A DNA stretch of 64,000 nucleotides from Asaia bogorensis. GTDB lineage: Bacteria; Pseudomonadota; Alphaproteobacteria; Reyranellales; Reyranellaceae. The notes under the pieces are model-generated. The model was not told where the DNA came from and ran no database searches. It saw nothing but the letters and a program-made list of their open reading frames with translations. Both the position numbers and the translations under genes were made by a program. Each line of letters begins with the position of its first letter. Within the stretch, counting starts at the first letter, position 1. The stretch spans positions 1 through 64,000 of the forward strand of contig CAMDCE010000022.1 of NCBI GenBank assembly GCA_945889625.1, written 5' to 3'. Below, one piece after another: positions 27,128-37,043 of this stretch.

Positions 27128-28488
27128 AAGAGCACGGCGTACCGTTCGGCGAGGCGATGAAGGTCTGGGGCCGCGTCGCGGCGTTGAGCTTCGGCGGTCC
27201 GGCCGGCCAGATCGCGGTGATGCATCGCATCATCGTCGAGGAGAAGAAGTGGATCGGCGAGCAGCGCTTCCTGCAGGCGCTGAACTACTGCACGCTGCTG
27301 CCCGGACCCGAGGCGCAGCAGCTCGCCATCTACATCGGCTGGCTGATGCACAAGACCAGGGGCGGCCTGTTCGCCGGCACGCTGTTCGTGCTGCCCGGCC
27401 TGCTCGCCATCATGGCCTTAAGCTGGATCTACGTGCTGCTCGGCAAGGTGACGATCGTGCAGGGCCTGTTCTTCGGGCTGAAGGCCGCCGTGCTGGTGAT
27501 CGTGGTCGAGGCCGTGCTGAGGGTCGGCAAGCGCGCGCTCAGGAACAACACCATGCGCGCCCTGGCGGCCGCGGCCTTCGTTGCGCTGTTCTTCTATGAC
27601 GTGCCGTTCCCCGTCATCATTTTCGGTGCCGGCCTCATCGGCTATTTCGGCGGTCGTGCCGGCCTGCCGGCCTTCCTGGCGGGCGGTGGCCATGGCAAGG
27701 TCGGGACCGCGCAGCTTGCCGACGCCGATTCCCTGCTCGGTGAGGAAACGCCGGCGCACGCCAAGCCGAACGTCCGCTGGTCGCTCACCATCGCCGCGGT
27801 GTTCCTGGCGCTGTGGCTGGTGCCGGTGGCGGCGCTCTACTTCAGCCTGGGCGGCGGCAATGTCTTCACCAAGATCTCGATCTTCTTCAGCCAGATGGCG
27901 GTGGTCACCTTCGGCGGCGCCTATGCGGTGCTGGCCTACGTCGCGCAGGAGGCGGTCGAGCACTATCACTGGGTGACGGCGGGCGAGATGCTCGATGGGC
28001 TGGGCATGGCCGAGACCACGCCCGGTCCGCTGATCATGGTGACGCAGTTCGTGGGCTTCCTCGCGGCCTGGCGCGAGCCGGGCGCGATGTCGCCGCTGCT
28101 CGCCGCGACCCTGGGCGGCCTGCTGACCACCTGGGTCACCTTCACGCCCTGCTTCCTCTGGATCTTCTTCGGCGCGCCCTTCGTCGAGGCGCTGCGCGCC
28201 AACAAGGCGTTGGGCGCGGCGCTGGGCGCCATCACGGCGGCCGTGGTCGGCGTCATCCTGAACCTCGCGGTGTGGTTCGCGCTGCACGTGCTGTTCGCCA
28301 GGCAGGTGCCGGTGCGCTGGTACGGGGCTTCGGTCGACCTGCCGGTGTTGAGCTCGGTCGACGTGCCCTCGCTGGTGCTATCGATCGCCGCTGCGGTCGC
28401 CATCTTCCGCTTCAAGTTCGGCATGATTCCCGTGCTGCTGGCGAGTTCGGTCGCGGGAGTGGTCTACGCGCTGATTCTCACCGCCTGA
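27124..28488 (+). CDS. chrA: chromate transporter ChrA
   Basis: A 454-residue inner-membrane pump of the CHR family (long form with two homologous halves) that expels chromate from the cytoplasm. Markers of the first half are FGGPAGQIAVMHRIIVEEKKWI and LPGPEAQQLAIYIGWLMHKTRGGLFAGTLF; of the second half, FGGAYAVLAYVAQEAVEHYHW and TTPGPLIMVTQFVGFLAAW. Charged motifs FGGP and PGP recur in both. The start overlaps chrB by four bases. A family B repeat follows immediately. Confidence 0.96.
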   Translation: MKEHGVPFGEAMKVWGRVAALSFGGPAGQIAVMHRIIVEEKKWIGEQRFLQALNYCTLLPGPEAQQLAIYIGWLMHKTRGGLFAGTLFVLPGLLAIMALSWIYVLLGKVTIVQGLFFGLKAAVLVIVVEAVLRVGKRALRNNTMRALAAAAFVALFFYDVPFPVIIFGAGLIGYFGGRAGLPAFLAGGGHGKVGTAQLADADSLLGEETPAHAKPNVRWSLTIAAVFLALWLVPVAALYFSLGGGNVFTKISIFFSQMAVVTFGGAYAVLAYVAQEAVEHYHWVTAGEMLDGLGMAETTPGPLIMVTQFVGFLAAWREPGAMSPLLAATLGGLLTTWVTFTPCFLWIFFGAPFVEALRANKALGAALGAITAAVVGVILNLAVWFALHVLFARQVPVRWYGASVDLPVLSSVDVPSLVLSIAAAVAIFRFKFGMIPVLLASSVAGVVYALILTA

Positions 28489-28494
28489 CGTGCT

Positions 28495-28590
28495 TGAGCG
28501 GAAACGCGTTGCGCGAAGCATCTCCATTGTCGGCATAGTCCGCCCGGCTGATCGCGGCGCGTTCACGCACCTCAGCCGGGCGGACTATGC
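28495..28590. repeat. family B interspersed palindromic element (copy 1, reverse orientation)
   Basis: A perfect 19-bp inverted repeat (GCATAGTCCGCCCGGCTGA at 28533-28551, complement at 28572-28590) with a 20-base loop, plus a flank at 28495-28532 that matches, in reverse complement, the flank of copy 2 at 47771-47810. It lies between chrA and the DUF3297 gene and runs into that gene's probable promoter. Confidence 0.85.
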
Positions 28591-28596
28591 TATAGC
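28591..28596 (+). promoter_or_regulatory. TATAGC -10-like box eight bases before a start codon
   Basis: TATAGC, then eight bases, then ATG 28605 of the DUF3297 gene. It directly abuts the right arm of the family B repeat. There is only a weak AAGG between box and start. Confidence 0.4.
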
Positions 28597-28604
28597 AAGG
28601 GCGC

Positions 28605-28865
28605 ATGACCGACACCCCGCCCGCCCAACTCCCCACGGACCTCCCGGATCGCTTGTCGACCAATCCCAAGAGCCCGCATTACGACGAGGCGCTGCTGGGG
28701 CGCGGCGTCGGCATCAAGTTCGACGGCCAGGAAAAGACCAACGTCGAGGAATATTGCGTGAGCGAGGGCTGGATCCGCGTCGCCGTCGGCAAGACGGTCG
28801 ACCGCAAGGGCAATCCGCTGACCATCAAGCTCACCGGCAAGGTCGAGCCCTACCTGCAGAAATAG
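28605..28865 (+). CDS. DUF3297 family protein
   Basis: An 86-residue small protein that matches the DUF3297 pattern: PDRLSTNPKSPHYDEALLGR, GVGIKFDGQEKTNVEEYCVSEGW and IRVAVGKTVDRKGNPLTIKL, ending in KGKVEPYLQK-like residues. Conserved in proteobacteria, function unknown; it is predicted to be a soluble beta-rich domain. The next gene (TAXI binding protein) starts 11 bases after the stop. Confidence 0.85.
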   Translation: MTDTPPAQLPTDLPDRLSTNPKSPHYDEALLGRGVGIKFDGQEKTNVEEYCVSEGWIRVAVGKTVDRKGNPLTIKLTGKVEPYLQK

Positions 28866-28876
28866 AGCAGCTTGCC

Positions 28877-29827
28877 GTGCCGAGGTCCCTCACCAGACGC
28901 ACCGCCCTGTTCACCTCGCTGTCGGGAGCAGCCCTGATGACTTCGTCGGCCCAGGCTCAGAACGTGAAGATCAAGCTCGGCACGGCCACGCCCGGCGGCG
29001 GCTTTCCGGTCTATGGCGCGGCGTTCGTCGAAGCCATCAAGGCGCAGGACCCCACGCTCGAGATCGCGGCGGTCAACACCAAGGGCAGCACGGAGAACGT
29101 GCCGCTGCTTGAAGCCGGCGACCTCGACATCGCGCTGGTCCAGGGCGAGGTGATGCACGAGGCGCTTTCCGGAATCGGCCGCCCGCCCGCCAACCTCAAG
29201 GCGATCACCGCCATGTATCCAACGGCCGGGATGTTCATCGTGCGCGGCGACAGTCCCTATCGCACCATCGCCGATCTCAAGGGCAAGGCGATCGCCTGGG
29301 GCGCCGGCGGCTCGGGCCTGGTGATCCTCGGCCGCTATGTGATGGACGGGCTCGGCCTCGATGCCGCCAAGGATTTCCAACCGGTCTATCTGGAGCGCGC
29401 CGGCGACGGACCGGCGATGGTGCTCGATGGCCGGGTCGCGGCCCTGTGGGGCGGCGGCGCGGGCTGGCCGGGCTTCGTCGCCGTGACCAAGCAAGGCGGC
29501 CGCTTCATCGCTCCCGACGCCCAGGAGATCGCGCACATCCTGGCCAAGCACAAGTTCCTGAAACCGATCACCCAGGCCGGCGGCCTCTATCCCGGCCAGG
29601 ACGCGGCCATCCCGTCGGTCGGCTCCTGGAGCTTCGTGCTGGCGCGGCCGGGGCTCGACGACGCTGTGGCGCTGCGCCTCGCCAAGGCGCTGCATCAGGC
29701 GGAGGCCGCGCGCTCGCCGCAGCTTGTCGACACGACGGCCAGGAACACGCTGGCCGCAATCACCGATCCGAAGCTGCTGCATCCCGGTGTCGCGCGCTTT
29801 TATCGCGAAGCAGGCCTTCTCAAGTGA
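28877..29827 (+). CDS. TAXI family TRAP-type solute-binding protein
   Basis: A 316-residue periplasmic binding protein of the TAXI family (NMT1_3), which normally serves a TRAP transporter with fused membrane subunits. After a signal peptide (LTRRTALFTSLSGAALM, cleavage near AQAQ) come IKLGTATPGGGFPVYGAAF, NVPLLEAGDLDIALVQGEV and LKGKAIAWGAGGSG. The start is taken as GTG 28877, the only start codon ahead of the signal peptide. No TRAP membrane subunit is in the window, so it either works with distant genes or has another role. Confidence 0.85.
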   Translation: MPRSLTRRTALFTSLSGAALMTSSAQAQNVKIKLGTATPGGGFPVYGAAFVEAIKAQDPTLEIAAVNTKGSTENVPLLEAGDLDIALVQGEVMHEALSGIGRPPANLKAITAMYPTAGMFIVRGDSPYRTIADLKGKAIAWGAGGSGLVILGRYVMDGLGLDAAKDFQPVYLERAGDGPAMVLDGRVAALWGGGAGWPGFVAVTKQGGRFIAPDAQEIAHILAKHKFLKPITQAGGLYPGQDAAIPSVGSWSFVLARPGLDDAVALRLAKALHQAEAARSPQLVDTTARNTLAAITDPKLLHPGVARFYREAGLLK

Positions 29828-29854
29828 TCGGGCTGCTATGAAGTAGCGGCGCCG

Positions 29855-30145
29855 CTATGAAGCGGCTGAATCAATGAACTTGGCCAGCGCGACGTCCTTG
29901 TCGCTCAAGCCGCCGGCATCGTGGGTCGACAGCACGATCTCGACCTTGTTGTAGACGTTCGACCATTCGGGATGGTGGTCGGCCTTTTCGGCCGCAAGCG
30001 CCACCCGCGTCATGAACCCCCAAGCTTGGTTGAAGTCGGCGAATTTCAAGCTGCGCCGGATGGCGTCGCGGCCCGGAACTTCCTTCCATTCCTTGAGGGA
30101 GGCTAGGGCCGTTGTACGTGCCGGGCCAGTCAATTTGGCGGTCAT
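29855..30145 (-). CDS. phhB: pterin-4a-carbinolamine dehydratase family protein
   Basis: A 96-residue PCD/DCoH protein. It contains the active-site motif [17 protein letters not shown] (EKxxHHP with the catalytic His pair) near residue 55 and the closing [19 protein letters not shown]. It recycles 4a-hydroxytetrahydrobiopterin or assists pterin metabolism. AGGAGGAG precedes ATG 30145; the frame extends 15 codons beyond. It converges with the TAXI gene and diverges from the family-5 binding protein at 30227. No phenylalanine hydroxylase is visible nearby. Confidence 0.93.
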   Translation of the reverse strand: MTAKLTGPARTTALASLKEWKEVPGRDAIRRSLKFADFNQAWGFMTRVALAAEKADHHPEWSNVYNKVEIVLSTHDAGGLSDKDVALAKFIDSAAS

Positions 30146-30226
30146 GGGCTCCTCCTGGGTTGGCGCAAAGCTTGCCTCATTGTGCCGCACGGGCCTAGGC
30201 TCGACCGATCAAACAGGAGGCCTTCC

Positions 30227-31762
30227 TTGAAAATCACCCGTCGCTCCGCGCTTCTCGCCACGTCGGCCGCCGCCGGCCTTGCCGCTGCACCCTCGGCCTT
30301 TGCCCAGAAGAGCGCCGATACGCTGCGCATCCAGTTCGTCGATGCCGTGCCCAACGTCGATATGTATTTCAACAGCCAGCGGACAGGGCTGATCCTGGCG
30401 CACCAGGCCTGGGACATGCTGGTCCATCGCGATCCCGCCACCTTCGAGATCAAGCCGTCGCTCGCCACCTCCTGGAAGTTCGCCGAGGACAACTCGCTCG
30501 ACCTCACCATTCGCCAGGGCGTGAAGTTCCACGACGGCAGCACGCTGTCGGCCGACGACGTCGTCTATACGCTCAATATGGCCTCCGACCCCGCGAGCAA
30601 GGTGGCGACACCCTCCAACTACGCCTGGATCGACAAGGCCGAGAAGACCGGTGACTTCGCCGTACGCATCAAGATGAAGAAGCCCACTCCGGCGGCGCTG
30701 GAATATCTCGCCATGGTGACGCCGATCCACCCCAAGGCCTATCGCGAGAAGGTCGGGCCCGAGGGCTTCTCCGCCAAGCCGGTCGGCGCCGGCCCCTACA
30801 AGATCGTCAAGAACGAGCAGGGCAAAGAGATCGTCTTCGAGCGCTTCGAGGATTACTGGGCAGGCTCACCCAAGGGCAAGCCGGCGATCAAGACCCTGCA
30901 TGTGCGCTTCGTGCCCGATCTCGCCACCGAGGTGACGGAGCTGCTGGCGCAGAAGGTCGACTGGATCTGGAACATCAATCCCGACCAGATCGAAAGCATC
31001 AACAAGATGCCGTTCCTGCAGGCGGTCCGTCAGGAATCGATGCGCATCGGCTACCTCTCGATGGATGCGGCCGGCCGTTCGGGCGCCGACAACCCGCTGA
31101 CCAAGCTCAAGGTGCGCCAGGCGATCTGGCATGCCGTCGATCGCAAGCAGATGGCCGACAAGCTGGTGGGCGGCGGCAGCCGCGTGCCACCGGCGCCCTG
31201 CTTCCCCAGCCAGTTCGGCTGCGATGCCGATGCCGCGGTGAAATACGACTACGATCCGGCCAAGGCCAAGGCGCTGCTGGCCGAGGCGGGCTATCCCAAC
31301 GGCTTCGACACCGAGCTGGTGAGCTCGGTGCAGCCGCAGTCGTGGATCTCGGCACTGCAGAGCTATCTCCAGGTCGTCGGCGTCCGCGCCAGGATCAACT
31401 GGCTCCAGGTCGCGCCCGCCATCCAGAGGACACACAAAGGCGAGTCGCCGCTCTACATGCAAAGCTGGGGCAGCTACTCGATCAACGACGTGTCGGCGAT
31501 CATGCCGGTGATGTTCGGCGCCGGCGCGCTCGACAATTACTCCAAGGACCCCGAGCTCGAGAAGCTGATAGCGGAAGGTGGCTCGACCTCCGATCCGGCG
31601 GCGCGCAAAAAGGCCTATTCGGCGGCGATCAAGTTGGCGACCGAGAAGGCCTACTGGATGCCGACCTTTACCTACGTCAACGCCTACGCTTTCGCCAAGG
31701 CGCTCGACTTCAAGACCTTCCCCGACGAGCTGCCGCGCTTCTATCTGGCAAAGTGGAAGTGA
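30227..31762 (+). CDS. ABC transporter substrate-binding protein, family 5
   Basis: A 511-residue periplasmic binding protein for peptides or similar solutes. It starts at TTG 30227, six bases after AGGAGG, giving a Tat-type leader KITRRSALLATSAAAGLAAA ending in AFAQ. Family motifs: SLDLTIRQGVKFHDGSTLSADDVVYTL (short form DLTIRQGVKFHDG near residue 95) and KVRQAIWHAVDRK near 310. It could supply the permease/ATPase operon at 33184-36907, which lacks its own binding protein; the two are separated by a convergent flavin monooxygenase gene. Confidence 0.92.
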   Translation: MKITRRSALLATSAAAGLAAAPSAFAQKSADTLRIQFVDAVPNVDMYFNSQRTGLILAHQAWDMLVHRDPATFEIKPSLATSWKFAEDNSLDLTIRQGVKFHDGSTLSADDVVYTLNMASDPASKVATPSNYAWIDKAEKTGDFAVRIKMKKPTPAALEYLAMVTPIHPKAYREKVGPEGFSAKPVGAGPYKIVKNEQGKEIVFERFEDYWAGSPKGKPAIKTLHVRFVPDLATEVTELLAQKVDWIWNINPDQIESINKMPFLQAVRQESMRIGYLSMDAAGRSGADNPLTKLKVRQAIWHAVDRKQMADKLVGGGSRVPPAPCFPSQFGCDADAAVKYDYDPAKAKALLAEAGYPNGFDTELVSSVQPQSWISALQSYLQVVGVRARINWLQVAPAIQRTHKGESPLYMQSWGSYSINDVSAIMPVMFGAGALDNYSKDPELEKLIAEGGSTSDPAARKKAYSAAIKLATEKAYWMPTFTYVNAYAFAKALDFKTFPDELPRFYLAKWK

Positions 31763-31817
31763 CGCGCCGCTGGGGCGGGTTTCGGGAACGTGCGATCGTC
31801 CGTCGTTCAACGCACAT

Positions 31818-31888
31818 TGTCATCCCGAGCGAAGCGAGGGACCTTTAGCAGCGCTGACTAAGGCTCCCTCGCTGCGCTCGGGATGACA
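31818..31888. repeat. family C palindromic repeat between convergent genes (copy 2)
   Basis: An inverted repeat with 28-29-nt arms: TGTCATCCCGAGCGAAGCGA... from 31818 and its near-complement ending at 31888. It lies between the binding protein (ends 31762) and the convergent monooxygenase gene (ends 31937). Same family as 3333-3394 and 51594-51644. Confidence 0.8.
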
Positions 31889-31936
31889 CCATTTTTTCTA
31901 TTGGTGTCGTGCGATCACAGTGACGCGGAACGCGCT

Positions 31937-33070
31937 CTAACCGGCGAGCGGCGCGGTCCAGGCGTTGTAGCCGTAGACCCAGTCGGTGTCGGTCACGCCC
32001 TTGCCCCAGACATTCTGGCGCGAAGTGAGCTGCATACGAGCTGTGCGTTCCAGGCGCGTCGTCTCGTAGCGCTTGAGCGCGGCCGAAACGCCGTCGCGAT
32101 CAATGCCCTCGAGGCAACGAGAAAGGATCGCCGCGTCCTCGATGGCCATGGCCGCACCCTGCGCCATGTAAGGAGTCATGGGATGGCAGGCGTCGCCCAG
32201 CAGCGCCACGTTGCCCTCGACCCAGCGCTCGAGCGGCTGGCGATCGACCAGCGGCCTCTTGTGCACGGCGGGGCAGGCGTCGAGCACGCGGCGCACCGTC
32301 GGATGGAAGCCCTCGAAGGCTTGGCGCACTACCTTGACGTCGCCTTCCGCCGACCACGATTCGATGCGGAAGCCCGGCTCGGGCTGGCTGGTGACGAAAT
32401 AGACTTCGGAGCGGTCGGCCTTCACCGGATACATGACGATGTGGCGATCCTCGCCCCACCACTTGGTGCAATCGCCGATGTCGAAGCCCCCGAGCAGGTG
32501 CGCCGGGAAGACGTTGCGGTAGGCAATGCGGTCGAGGAAGGTCGGCTCCCAGTCGCCGAACAGCGCGGCCCGGACGATCGAATTGACGCCGTCGGCGCCG
32601 ATCGCGGCGTCGGCTTCGGCGACATGGCCGTTGGCGAAAGACAGCCGCACGCGGCCGGTGGCCGTCTGCTCGATGCCGGTCAGACGGTGATCGAGCCGGA
32701 CCAGCTCGTCGGGAACGGCACTGACCAGCGCCTCATGCAGATCGCCGCGATGGGCCAGGAGATAGGGTGCGCCGTATTTCTCCTCGGCCGCCGGGCCGAA
32801 CACCATGTCGAACAGCACTTCGCCGGTGCGCCAGTCGCGGTTGTTCCACGAGCGCGGGTAGAAGGTCTCGGCGCGCAGGCGCTGCTCCAGCCCAAGGCCG
32901 CGCAGCACATGCATGGCGTTGCAGCCGACCTGGATGCCGGCTCCCAGCCGCGTGAACTGCCGGGCCTGCTCGTAGACAATTAGCTCGATGCCGAACTTGC
33001 GCAGGGCGGCGGCGAGAGCGAGCCCGCCCATGCCGGCGCCGATGATCGCGATGTTCAGGGACTGCTTCAT
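31937..33070 (-). CDS. FAD-dependent monooxygenase, NicC/salicylate hydroxylase-like
   Basis: A 377-residue group A flavoprotein hydroxylase. FAD-binding GAGMGGLALAAALRKFG at residues 11-27; the DG motif in AIGADGVNSIVR near 162; and the second FAD motif LLGDACHPMTPYMAQGAAMA near 293. Segments CTKWWGEDRHIVMY, AFEGFHPTVRRVLDA and the C-terminal WVYGYNAW resemble 6-hydroxynicotinate 3-monooxygenase (NicC) more than typical salicylate hydroxylases, from memory of those sequences. It would hydroxylate an aromatic acid with NADH and O2. A TATAGT box lies nine bases before the ATG. Substrate not proven. Confidence 0.88.
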   Translation of the reverse strand: MKQSLNIAIIGAGMGGLALAAALRKFGIELIVYEQARQFTRLGAGIQVGCNAMHVLRGLGLEQRLRAETFYPRSWNNRDWRTGEVLFDMVFGPAAEEKYGAPYLLAHRGDLHEALVSAVPDELVRLDHRLTGIEQTATGRVRLSFANGHVAEADAAIGADGVNSIVRAALFGDWEPTFLDRIAYRNVFPAHLLGGFDIGDCTKWWGEDRHIVMYPVKADRSEVYFVTSQPEPGFRIESWSAEGDVKVVRQAFEGFHPTVRRVLDACPAVHKRPLVDRQPLERWVEGNVALLGDACHPMTPYMAQGAAMAIEDAAILSRCLEGIDRDGVSAALKRYETTRLERTARMQLTSRQNVWGKGVTDTDWVYGYNAWTAPLAG

Positions 33071-33079
33071 GGCGGGAGC

Positions 33080-33085
33080 ACTATA
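33080..33085 (-). promoter_or_regulatory. TATAGT -10-like box nine bases before a start codon
   Basis: Read on the minus strand: TATAGT, nine bases, then ATG 33070 of the flavin monooxygenase gene, with no Shine-Dalgarno sequence in between. Confidence 0.45.
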
Positions 33086-33183
33086 GACATTTTATGGCGT
33101 GGGAGGTCTGGCCGGATTCTGGACGAATCGCCTGAAACCCTTGTGCCATCGGCATCCGAGGCGTCCAGACCGGTCTGGACGTT

Positions 33184-34148
33184 TTAGCGGAAGTCCGGCG
33201 CCAGCAGGCACTCGACGCCGCCGGCCGGGCGGGGCTTCAGCACCGGCCTTTCCACCGCGCAGCGCGGCTCGGCGATCGGGCAGCGCGGATGGAAGCGGCA
33301 GCCCGGCGGGATGTTGGCCGGGTCGGGCAGGACGTCGCCCAGGCCAACATCGGGCACGCCGAGACCGGGCTCGGGGGTCAGCACGGAGGCGAGCAATGCC
33401 TTGGTGTAGGGATGCTCAGGCGCCGCAAACAGCGTCTCGGTCGGCTGGCGCTCGACGAAGCGGCCGAGATACATCACCGCCACTTCGCTCGCGACATGCT
33501 CGACCACCGCGAGATTGTGGCTGATGAACAGATAGGTGAGGCCAAGCTCGCGCCTGAGCTCGGCCAGCAGGTTCAGGATCTGCGCCTGCACCGAGACGTC
33601 GAGCGCGCTGGTCGGCTCGTCGCACACCACGATGCGCGGGCGCAGCACCAGGGCGCGGGCGATGGCGACCCGCTGGCGCTGCCCGCCCGAGAGTTCGGCC
33701 GGCAGCCGTCCGCCCATCTCGCTGGTGAGGCCGACGCGGGTCAGCATCTCGTCGACCTTCCTGGCGACCTCGGCGCGCTCGAAGGTGCCCTGGGCGTTGA
33801 GCGGCATCGCCACGATATCGCGCACCCTGGCGAGCGGATTGAGCGAGGCGAAGGGGTCCTGGAACACCGGCTGGATCAGGCGGGCGCGGGCCTTGCGATC
33901 CATGTCGGCCACCTGCAGCCCCTCGACAGCGATGTCGCCCGTTTCCGGCTTGAGCAGGCCCAGGATCAGGCGCGCCAGGGTGGACTTGCCGCACCCCGAC
34001 TCGCCCACCACGCCGAGCACGCCGCCTTGCGGCACGGTGAAGGAGACATCGTCGACGGCCACCACGTGGCGATCCTTGCCGAGCAGGCCGCCCTTGACGC
34101 GGAAAGTCCGGCCGACGCCGCGGACTTCGATCGCGGGGGCGGTAGTGC

Positions 34149-34152
<4 letters not shown>
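33184..34152 (-). CDS. oligopeptide-type ABC transporter ATP-binding protein (DppF/OppF family)
   Basis: A 322-residue ATPase: Walker [10 protein letters not shown] near residue 55, signature LSGGQRQRVAIARAL near 155, Walker B IVVCDEPTSALD, and the C-terminal Cys motif GCRFHPRCPIAEPRC. ATG 34152 overlaps the stop of the OppD-like gene (ATGA), as in the first importer. It is the last gene of the four-gene operon 33184-36907 (permease, permease, ATPase, ATPase). Confidence 0.93.
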
Positions 34153-35105
<953 letters not shown>

Positions 35106-35115
35106 GTCGCCTGCC

Positions 35116-35979
35116 TCACGGGTCGGACCTCGCGCCGAAGAGGTCGCGCAGGCCGTCGCCCAGAAGATTGATGCCCAGCACCAGCGCGAACAGGGCGACG
35201 CCCGGGATCACGATCACCCAGGGGCTGAAGAACATGTAGTCCTTGCCCTCGGCGATCATCAGGCCCCATGACGGCAGCGGCGGCGGCACGCCGAGGCCAA
35301 GGAACGACAGGGCGGCCTCGAGCAGGATGGCGAGCGCTACTTCGAGCGTCGCCACGACCACGAGGTGGCTGGCGATATTGGGCAGCACTTCGCGCGTCAG
35401 GATGCGAAAGCGCGAACAGCCGGCGCACCAGGCGGCGGCGACGAAGTCGAGGTTGCGCACCTGCATGGTGGTCGAGCGCGCCACCACCGCGAAGCGGTCC
35501 CACAGCAGCAGTCCCAGGGTCAGCACCAGCAAGGTCATCGAGCTGCCGAGCAGGCCGACCACGGCCAGCGCCACCAGCACCACAGGAATCGACAGCCGGG
35601 TGGTGATGGCAAACAGCACGGCATCGTCGACCCGCCCGCCCATGAAGCCGCCCAGCACACCGATGGTGATGCCGATCAGGCCCGACACGATGGTCACGGT
35701 GACGCCGATCAGCATCGAGATGCGACAGCCCCAGATCAGGCGCGAGAGATAGTCGCGGCCGATCTGATCGGTGCCCAGGAGGTGCCTGGGGTCGCTGCCC
35801 TCCATCCAGAACGGCACCAGCAGGCGCTTGCTGAGATCCTGGGCGAAAGGATCGTGCGGCACCAGCAGCGGGGCAAAGACCGCGCAAATTGCCGCGATGC
35901 CCACGATGACCGCGCCGATCCAGGTGCTGGCGCTCTTCCAGCCGCGCTTGGGGCCGGCGTTCAGCGTTGCGACGGTCAT
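35116..35979 (-). CDS. peptide-type ABC transporter permease (DppC/OppC family)
   Basis: A 287-residue permease with six helices. It has HLLGTDQIGRDYLSRLIWG near residue 65, typical of DppC/OppC, and an EAA-like loop VRNLDFVAAAWCAGCSRFRIL near 175, where the usual EAARALGAS is changed to VAAAWCAGC. That difference is worth noting since this loop contacts the ATPase. It starts ten bases after the DppB-type permease stop. Confidence 0.92.
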   Translation of the reverse strand: MTVATLNAGPKRGWKSASTWIGAVIVGIAAICAVFAPLLVPHDPFAQDLSKRLLVPFWMEGSDPRHLLGTDQIGRDYLSRLIWGCRISMLIGVTVTIVSGLIGITIGVLGGFMGGRVDDAVLFAITTRLSIPVVLVALAVVGLLGSSMTLLVLTLGLLLWDRFAVVARSTTMQVRNLDFVAAAWCAGCSRFRILTREVLPNIASHLVVVATLEVALAILLEAALSFLGLGVPPPLPSWGLMIAEGKDYMFFSPWVIVIPGVALFALVLGINLLGDGLRDLFGARSDP

Positions 35980-35989
35980 CGCGGTGGGC

Positions 35990-36907
35990 TCATGCGCTGC
36001 GCAGCCTGGGGTCGAGCGCGGCGTTCATCAGATCGGCCAGCATGGTTAGGGCGACGTAGATGACCGCCAGCACCAGCACGACGGCCTGGACCACCGGGAA
36101 GTCGTTCTTGGCGATGCTCTCCCAGGCGAGGAAGCCGACGCCGTGCAGGGCAAAGACCTGCTCGATCACGATCGAGCCGCCGAGCATGAAGCCGAGCTGG
36201 ACGGCGGCGATGGCCACCACCGGGATGGCGGCGTTGCGCAGCGCGTGCTTCAGCAGGATCGAGGCGCGCGACAGGCCCTTGGCGCGGGCCGTGCGGATAT
36301 AGTCGCTGCCCATCGCCTGGATCATGCCGGCGCGGGTCAATCTCGTGAGGGCCGGGATCGCCGAGAACGCCAGCACCACGCCGGGCATGACGTAATTCTC
36401 CCACGAGCCGGTGCCCGAGATCGGCAGCCAGCCGAGATGCAGGCCGAAGGTGATCATCAGCACCAGCCCCAGCCAGAACGAGGGCATGGCCTGGCCGAGC
36501 AGGGCGACCATCTGGACGGCGCGGTCGAGGCCGGTGTTCTCGCGCACCGCCGCCAGGATGCCGAGCGGCAAAGAAACCACCAGCGCGATCACCAGACCGG
36601 TCAGGCCGAGCGTCAGGGTCACGGGCATGCGCTCGCCGATCAGCGAGGCCACGCGGGCCTTGAAGAAATAGCTGTCGCCCAGATCGCCGGTGACGGCGCG
36701 GCCGACCCAATCGAAGAACTGCGTGATCACCGGCCGGTCGAGGCCGTAGGCCTTGCGTATCGCCTCGATGTCGGCCGCCGTTGCGTTGGGGCCGGCGATC
36801 GACGTGGCGAGGTCGCCCGACAGTCGCGTCAGCACGAAGGCGAGCACCATCACCGTCGCCGCGACCAGCAGCGCCACGATCAGGCGGCGGAGGAGAAATT
36901 GAAACAT
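35990..36907 (-). CDS. peptide-type ABC transporter permease (DppB/OppB family)
   Basis: A 305-residue permease, first gene of the operon. It starts MFQFLLRRLIVALLVAATVM, the usual DppB beginning, and carries the EAA loop SDYIRTARAKGLSRASIL near residue 200. The in-frame extension up to 37180 crosses intergenic sequence and is not supported. It diverges from the metallopeptidase gene at 37044. Probable partner binding protein: 30227-31762. Confidence 0.93.
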   Translation of the reverse strand: MFQFLLRRLIVALLVAATVMVLAFVLTRLSGDLATSIAGPNATAADIEAIRKAYGLDRPVITQFFDWVGRAVTGDLGDSYFFKARVASLIGERMPVTLTLGLTGLVIALVVSLPLGILAAVRENTGLDRAVQMVALLGQAMPSFWLGLVLMITFGLHLGWLPISGTGSWENYVMPGVVLAFSAIPALTRLTRAGMIQAMGSDYIRTARAKGLSRASILLKHALRNAAIPVVAIAAVQLGFMLGGSIVIEQVFALHGVGFLAWESIAKNDFPVVQAVVLVLAVIYVALTMLADLMNAALDPRLRSA

Positions 36908-37029
36908 GCGCGGCTGGAGCTTAGAGCGGTTGGTCCCGGAAGGCGACCATGCGAATCCCGCGCCAAATTTGCCGCGACGGACCAGTGAACAATGGTCACG
37001 CCGGGCGCTTGGAAAGCGCGCACGGCTCC

Positions 37030-37035
37030 TATATG
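37030..37035 (+). promoter_or_regulatory. TATATG -10-like box eight bases before a start codon
   Basis: TATATG, eight bases, then ATG 37044 of the metallopeptidase gene. A GGGGGAG run overlaps the spacer but lies very close to the ATG for a ribosome site, so either leaderless or ordinary initiation is possible. Confidence 0.35.
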
Positions 37036-37043
37036 GGGGAGTA

